From: Nitrosomonadaceae bacterium
GTDB taxonomy: Bacteria; Pseudomonadota; Gammaproteobacteria; Burkholderiales; Nitrosomonadaceae
DNA: 16,256 bases
Assembly (NCBI GenBank): GCA_919902625.1
Contig: CAKKRO010000199.1
Span: 1 to 16,256, forward strand
Direction: 5' to 3'
Below the pieces are notes generated by a model that was not told where the DNA came from, did no database searches, and saw nothing but the letters and a program-made list of their open reading frames with translations. The translations under genes and the position numbers were made by a program. Position 1 is the first letter of the stretch. The number at the start of each line of letters is the position of its first letter. Below, piece after piece: positions 14,200-16,256 of this stretch.

Positions 14200-14886
14200 T
14201 TATTCATCCTCAGCTTTTTGCTCATAATCAATACCTATTGCGCCACCCGCCATTCTTTTCTCACGGATCTCTTCGAGATTACCTAATTTATTAATTCTCT
14301 GAGAGGTATCCTGTATAAGCTCATCAAGTTTATTCACTGTTTCTTCTGACAGTGTTTTGTTTTTGTCAATCTCAAGCTTGATGAGCTGCATGCCATTTAA
14401 AAAATTACCCGTAATATCCTGCACTGTTCGCATGGTTGCTTTTAAGACGTTCAATTTTTCTCTCTGAATTTCAGCTTCTTTGGCCGATTGTAGATTCTTC
14501 AATCGTTCCTGATGTAATTCATTTGTTTTATCTCGCTGTATCAAGGCTAGTATCGCTGTGATCCAAATCACAAATATCGCCAAGAAGCGGTTTGCCATAA
14601 CCTGATAGGCGGGGACATTCTCCGGTGCCGGCGGTGATCCAATATAACCAATTCCCACAAATAACGTACACATCGCAGCAATCATAATGGTAAAACGTTT
14701 TTCAGGAGATTTTAACGAACACAACACGATAACAATATAGAGAACACCACCGGCTATACCCAGCGGTATGCTTAAATCTATCAGTAAAATAATCATCGCG
14801 CATAAGCTGCAGGCAAAACCAACTTTCATATCCGTTGTTTTTCCGGTATTTAAAGCATGCTGATCGGACTGATTGGAATTAGTCAT
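14200..14886 (-). CDS. Membrane protein with histidine-kinase-dimerisation-like tail, no kinase domain
   Basis: The 228-residue protein has four predicted membrane helices (about 22-38, 42-58, 65-82, 98-117), with a polar, cytoplasmic N-terminus. A long coiled coil (about 118-150) and two further helices follow (TMRTVQDITGNFLNGMQLIKLEID and EETVNKLDELIQDTSQRINKLGNLEEI). The last two resemble the dimerisation helices of sensor kinases, with the acceptor-His position apparently replaced. There is no ATP-binding domain. It may pair with a separate kinase or act as a membrane scaffold. The start is ATG 14886: an in-frame TAA lies 9 bases upstream, and no Shine-Dalgarno is close. A strong AGGAGGA lies oddly far away, 34 bases upstream. 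An FNR/CRP-type box precedes the gene. Confidence 0.65.
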   Translation of the reverse strand: MTNSNQSDQHALNTGKTTDMKVGFACSLCAMIILLIDLSIPLGIAGGVLYIVIVLCSLKSPEKRFTIMIAAMCTLFVGIGYIGSPPAPENVPAYQVMANRFLAIFVIWITAILALIQRDKTNELHQERLKNLQSAKEAEIQREKLNVLKATMRTVQDITGNFLNGMQLIKLEIDKNKTLSEETVNKLDELIQDTSQRINKLGNLEEIREKRMAGGAIGIDYEQKAEDE

Positions 14887-14925
14887 TAATAATTATGATA
14901 GTTATTTGTAATGTAAGATTCCTCC

Positions 14926-14972
14926 TACTTATTGTATGGCACTATACCTAAAAATAGATATGATTTAAATCA
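14926..14972 (-). promoter_or_regulatory. FNR/CRP-type box with promoter upstream of the membrane-sensor-like gene
   Basis: TGATTTAAATCA (14961-14972) is a perfect 12-bp palindrome with the TGAT-N4-ATCA core of FNR/ANR/CRP-family sites. On the minus strand, TACAAT lies 30 bases from the dyad centre. A start 6-7 bases further puts the dyad near -41.5, the usual place for a class II activator. TATAGT nearby is an alternative -10. The dyad also lies just beyond the end of cbbR. Confidence 0.4.
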
Positions 14973-14976
14973 CAAT

Positions 14977-15894
14977 CTAACTAATTTTTGATTCAAGCAT
15001 CAATTTCGCAGCTTCTTTTAATAAAAATTCCCTGAAAGCATTCGCAACACCCGACAGGCGTTTATTCTTGCGATTCACCACATGCCAATAGCGGATAATG
15101 GGAAATCCCTGCACATCCAGCACTTTTAAACGGTTCGTTTCAAGCTCCAATTCTGCGGTATGTTGTGACATGATACCCAGGCCCATACCCGCCTGCACTG
15201 CCTGCTTAATGGCTTCGGTGGTATCTGTTTCCATGCCTTTATTGATTTTGATTTTATGTTCCGCAAAAAAGCGCTCCATGGCGCCACGCGTTCCAGAGCC
15301 TGATTCACGCACCAGAAAGATCTCTTTTTCCAATTGTTTAACCGGAATATTATGCGCTTTACACAATGGATGATCAGGCGGCGCTATCACCACTAACGGA
15401 TTTTCCATAAAAGATTCACTATCAATATCGAGATTCTCAGGCGGTTGTCCCATAATCGCAAGATCAATCAAATTATCGGATAGCTGTTTCAATACTGTTT
15501 CACGATTTGAAACATTTAAACTGACGGTAACACCACGATAGCGCTGACAAAACTTTGCCAACAGATGAGGCGCAAAGTAATTAGCGGTTGTCACCACCGA
15601 GATGTTCAACTTCCCGCGTTCCATGCCTTTCAATTCATCCATCGCAACTTCCAGATCGGATAGCTGCTGGGAAATTGAACGGCTGTATAGATATAACTCA
15701 CGCCCTGCTTCCGTTAAATAAATCCGTTTCCCCAATTGCTCAAATAACGGTAAACTTATGTTGTCTTCCAATTGCTTAATTTGCATTGAAACAGCAGGTT
15801 GGGTTAAGTGAAGTTCATCAGCAGCACGTGAATAACTCAAGTGCCGGGCAACCGATTCAAATACCTTCAATTGCCGTAAAGTAAGATGTAACAT
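14977..15894 (-). CDS. cbbR: LysR-type regulator of carbon fixation CbbR
   Basis: CbbR is the LysR-family activator of Calvin-cycle operons and responds to metabolites such as RuBP, phosphoenolpyruvate or NADPH depending on the species. The N-terminal winged helix-turn-helix (1-60) reads TLRQLKVFESVARHLSYSRAADELHLTQPAVSMQIKQLEDNI. The effector-binding domain follows (about 90-295), with the LTTR features VRESGSGTRGAMERFF and QAVQAGMGLGIMSQH. The 305 residues are typical. Divergent position 193 bases from cbbL, which encodes the RuBisCO large subunit, makes the assignment strong. The ATG at 15894 gives the full LysR N-terminus. It probably also controls its own expression from the shared operator region. 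Confidence 0.93.
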   Translation of the reverse strand: MLHLTLRQLKVFESVARHLSYSRAADELHLTQPAVSMQIKQLEDNISLPLFEQLGKRIYLTEAGRELYLYSRSISQQLSDLEVAMDELKGMERGKLNISVVTTANYFAPHLLAKFCQRYRGVTVSLNVSNRETVLKQLSDNLIDLAIMGQPPENLDIDSESFMENPLVVIAPPDHPLCKAHNIPVKQLEKEIFLVRESGSGTRGAMERFFAEHKIKINKGMETDTTEAIKQAVQAGMGLGIMSQHTAELELETNRLKVLDVQGFPIIRYWHVVNRKNKRLSGVANAFREFLLKEAAKLMLESKIS

Positions 15895-15916
15895 TCATTA
15901 GCTCAGTAATAGTTAG

Positions 15917-15955
15917 TTATAAGCATTACCTTATCATAAATATCAGAATTATTGA
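15917..15955. promoter_or_regulatory. Candidate CbbR operator
   Basis: A perfect inverted repeat ATAAG-cattac-CTTAT occupies 15919-15934. A second LysR-type element, TCA-N7-TGA (15943-15955), follows 8 bases later and fits the TNA-N7-TNA pattern reported for CbbR sites. Both lie between cbbR and the cbbL promoter, the second ending next to the -35 hexamer, as expected for recruitment and activation half-sites. Binding has not been shown. Confidence 0.5.
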
Positions 15956-15956
15956 T

Positions 15957-15985
15957 TTGTTCTTATAGATAAATAACGCTATAGT
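15957..15985 (+). promoter_or_regulatory. Sigma70-type cbbL promoter
   Basis: TTGTTC (15957-15962) and TATAGT (15980-15985) are spaced by 17 bases. Transcription would start near 15992, leaving an untranslated leader of about 96 bases. The weak -35 fits an activator-dependent promoter. Confidence 0.5.
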
Positions 15986-16087
15986 GCGTTGCATAGATTT
16001 GAGTAGTCATGTTTGTAACGCCACACCCTCTCTTTTCTGTCTGCATTATTGGCTGGAGTTGAGTGGAATTTAATTGGAGAAAATATT

Positions 16088-16256
16088 ATGGCAAAGACAT
16101 ATAACGCAGGTGTAAAAGAGTACCGGCAAACCTACTGGATGCCCGAATACACCCCCTTGGACACGGATATTCTGGCGTGTTTCAAGATTACACCACAACC
16201 TGGCATTGACCGTGAAGAAGCTGCGGCGGCTGTAGCGGCTGAATCATCAACCGGCA
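16088..16256 (+). CDS. cbbL: RuBisCO form IA large subunit, N-terminal part (cut by window end)
   Basis: The large subunit carries the active site of ribulose-1,5-bisphosphate carboxylase/oxygenase, which fixes CO2 in the Calvin cycle. Only 56 residues are present, but they are highly characteristic: KTYNAGVKEYRQTYWMPEY, TPLDTDILACFKITPQPGID and EEAAAAVAAESSTG. They match the form IA (green-like) type of proteobacterial chemoautotrophs. This stretch is the N-terminal domain; the catalytic lysines lie beyond the window. The ATG at 16088 has GGAG about 9 bases upstream. A divergent cbbR and operator lie immediately before it. cbbS and possibly cbbQ/cbbO would be expected downstream but cannot be seen. 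Confidence 0.97.
   Translation, partial: MAKTYNAGVKEYRQTYWMPEYTPLDTDILACFKITPQPGIDREEAAAAVAAESSTG

Noticed and set aside
1..16256. CRISPR array or tRNA genes
   Set aside because: No evenly spaced direct repeats and no cloverleaf-like sequence with a TTCGANTC-type arm were seen on either strand.

Overview
The window looks like a chromosomal segment of an AT-rich chemolithoautotrophic betaproteobacterium, most likely Nitrosomonas or a close relative. This rests on a form IA RuBisCO large-subunit gene under a divergent cbbR, betaproteobacterial-style efp (Arg32) with earP, and an rpsF-priB-rpsR-rplI cluster. The assignment is made from remembered protein similarity, without a database search.

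Layout, left to right. Positions 1-790 hold a possible plus-strand gene tail and ubiJ (minus), an accessory factor of ubiquinone synthesis. Positions 791-1211 have no convincing gene, only a broken open stretch. An HDOD-domain signalling protein (minus) follows at 1212-2066. Positions 2220-4705 are a tight minus-strand tryptophan operon, trpG-trpD-trpC, with no trpE beside it. The 4706-5018 gap carries divergent promoters and a hairpin in the rpsF leader. Positions 5019-6512 are rpsF-priB-rpsR-rplI, closed by a clear Rho-independent terminator, and the replicative helicase gene dnaB follows at 6632-8020. On the minus strand, 8339-11496 reads as rimO-earP-efp, a translation-factor group: RimO methylthiolates ribosomal protein S12 and EarP rhamnosylates EF-P on Arg32.

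Positions 11612-14886 are accessory. They hold a secreted six-cysteine EndoU-type nuclease whose stop codon overlaps the start of a small acidic, immunity-like gene (ATGA), then a small two-helix membrane protein, then an exported protein with five 48-49-residue repeats plus a C-terminal beta-rich module. A 167-bp imperfect palindrome centred near 14101 (MITE/REP-like) comes next, followed by a four-helix membrane protein with a histidine-kinase-dimerisation-like tail but no phospho-acceptor His and no ATPase domain. That last gene has an FNR/CRP-type box upstream.

The right end (14977-16256) is the carbon-fixation regulatory unit: cbbR (minus), an intergenic region with LysR-type dyads and a sigma70-type promoter, and the first 56 codons of cbbL, which runs off the window.

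The best candidate for an under-described system is the exported EndoU nuclease with its overlapping cytoplasmic partner (11612-12483). EndoU domains are best known in bacteria as C-terminal toxins of very large CDI/polymorphic toxin proteins. Here one stands alone behind its own Sec signal peptide.
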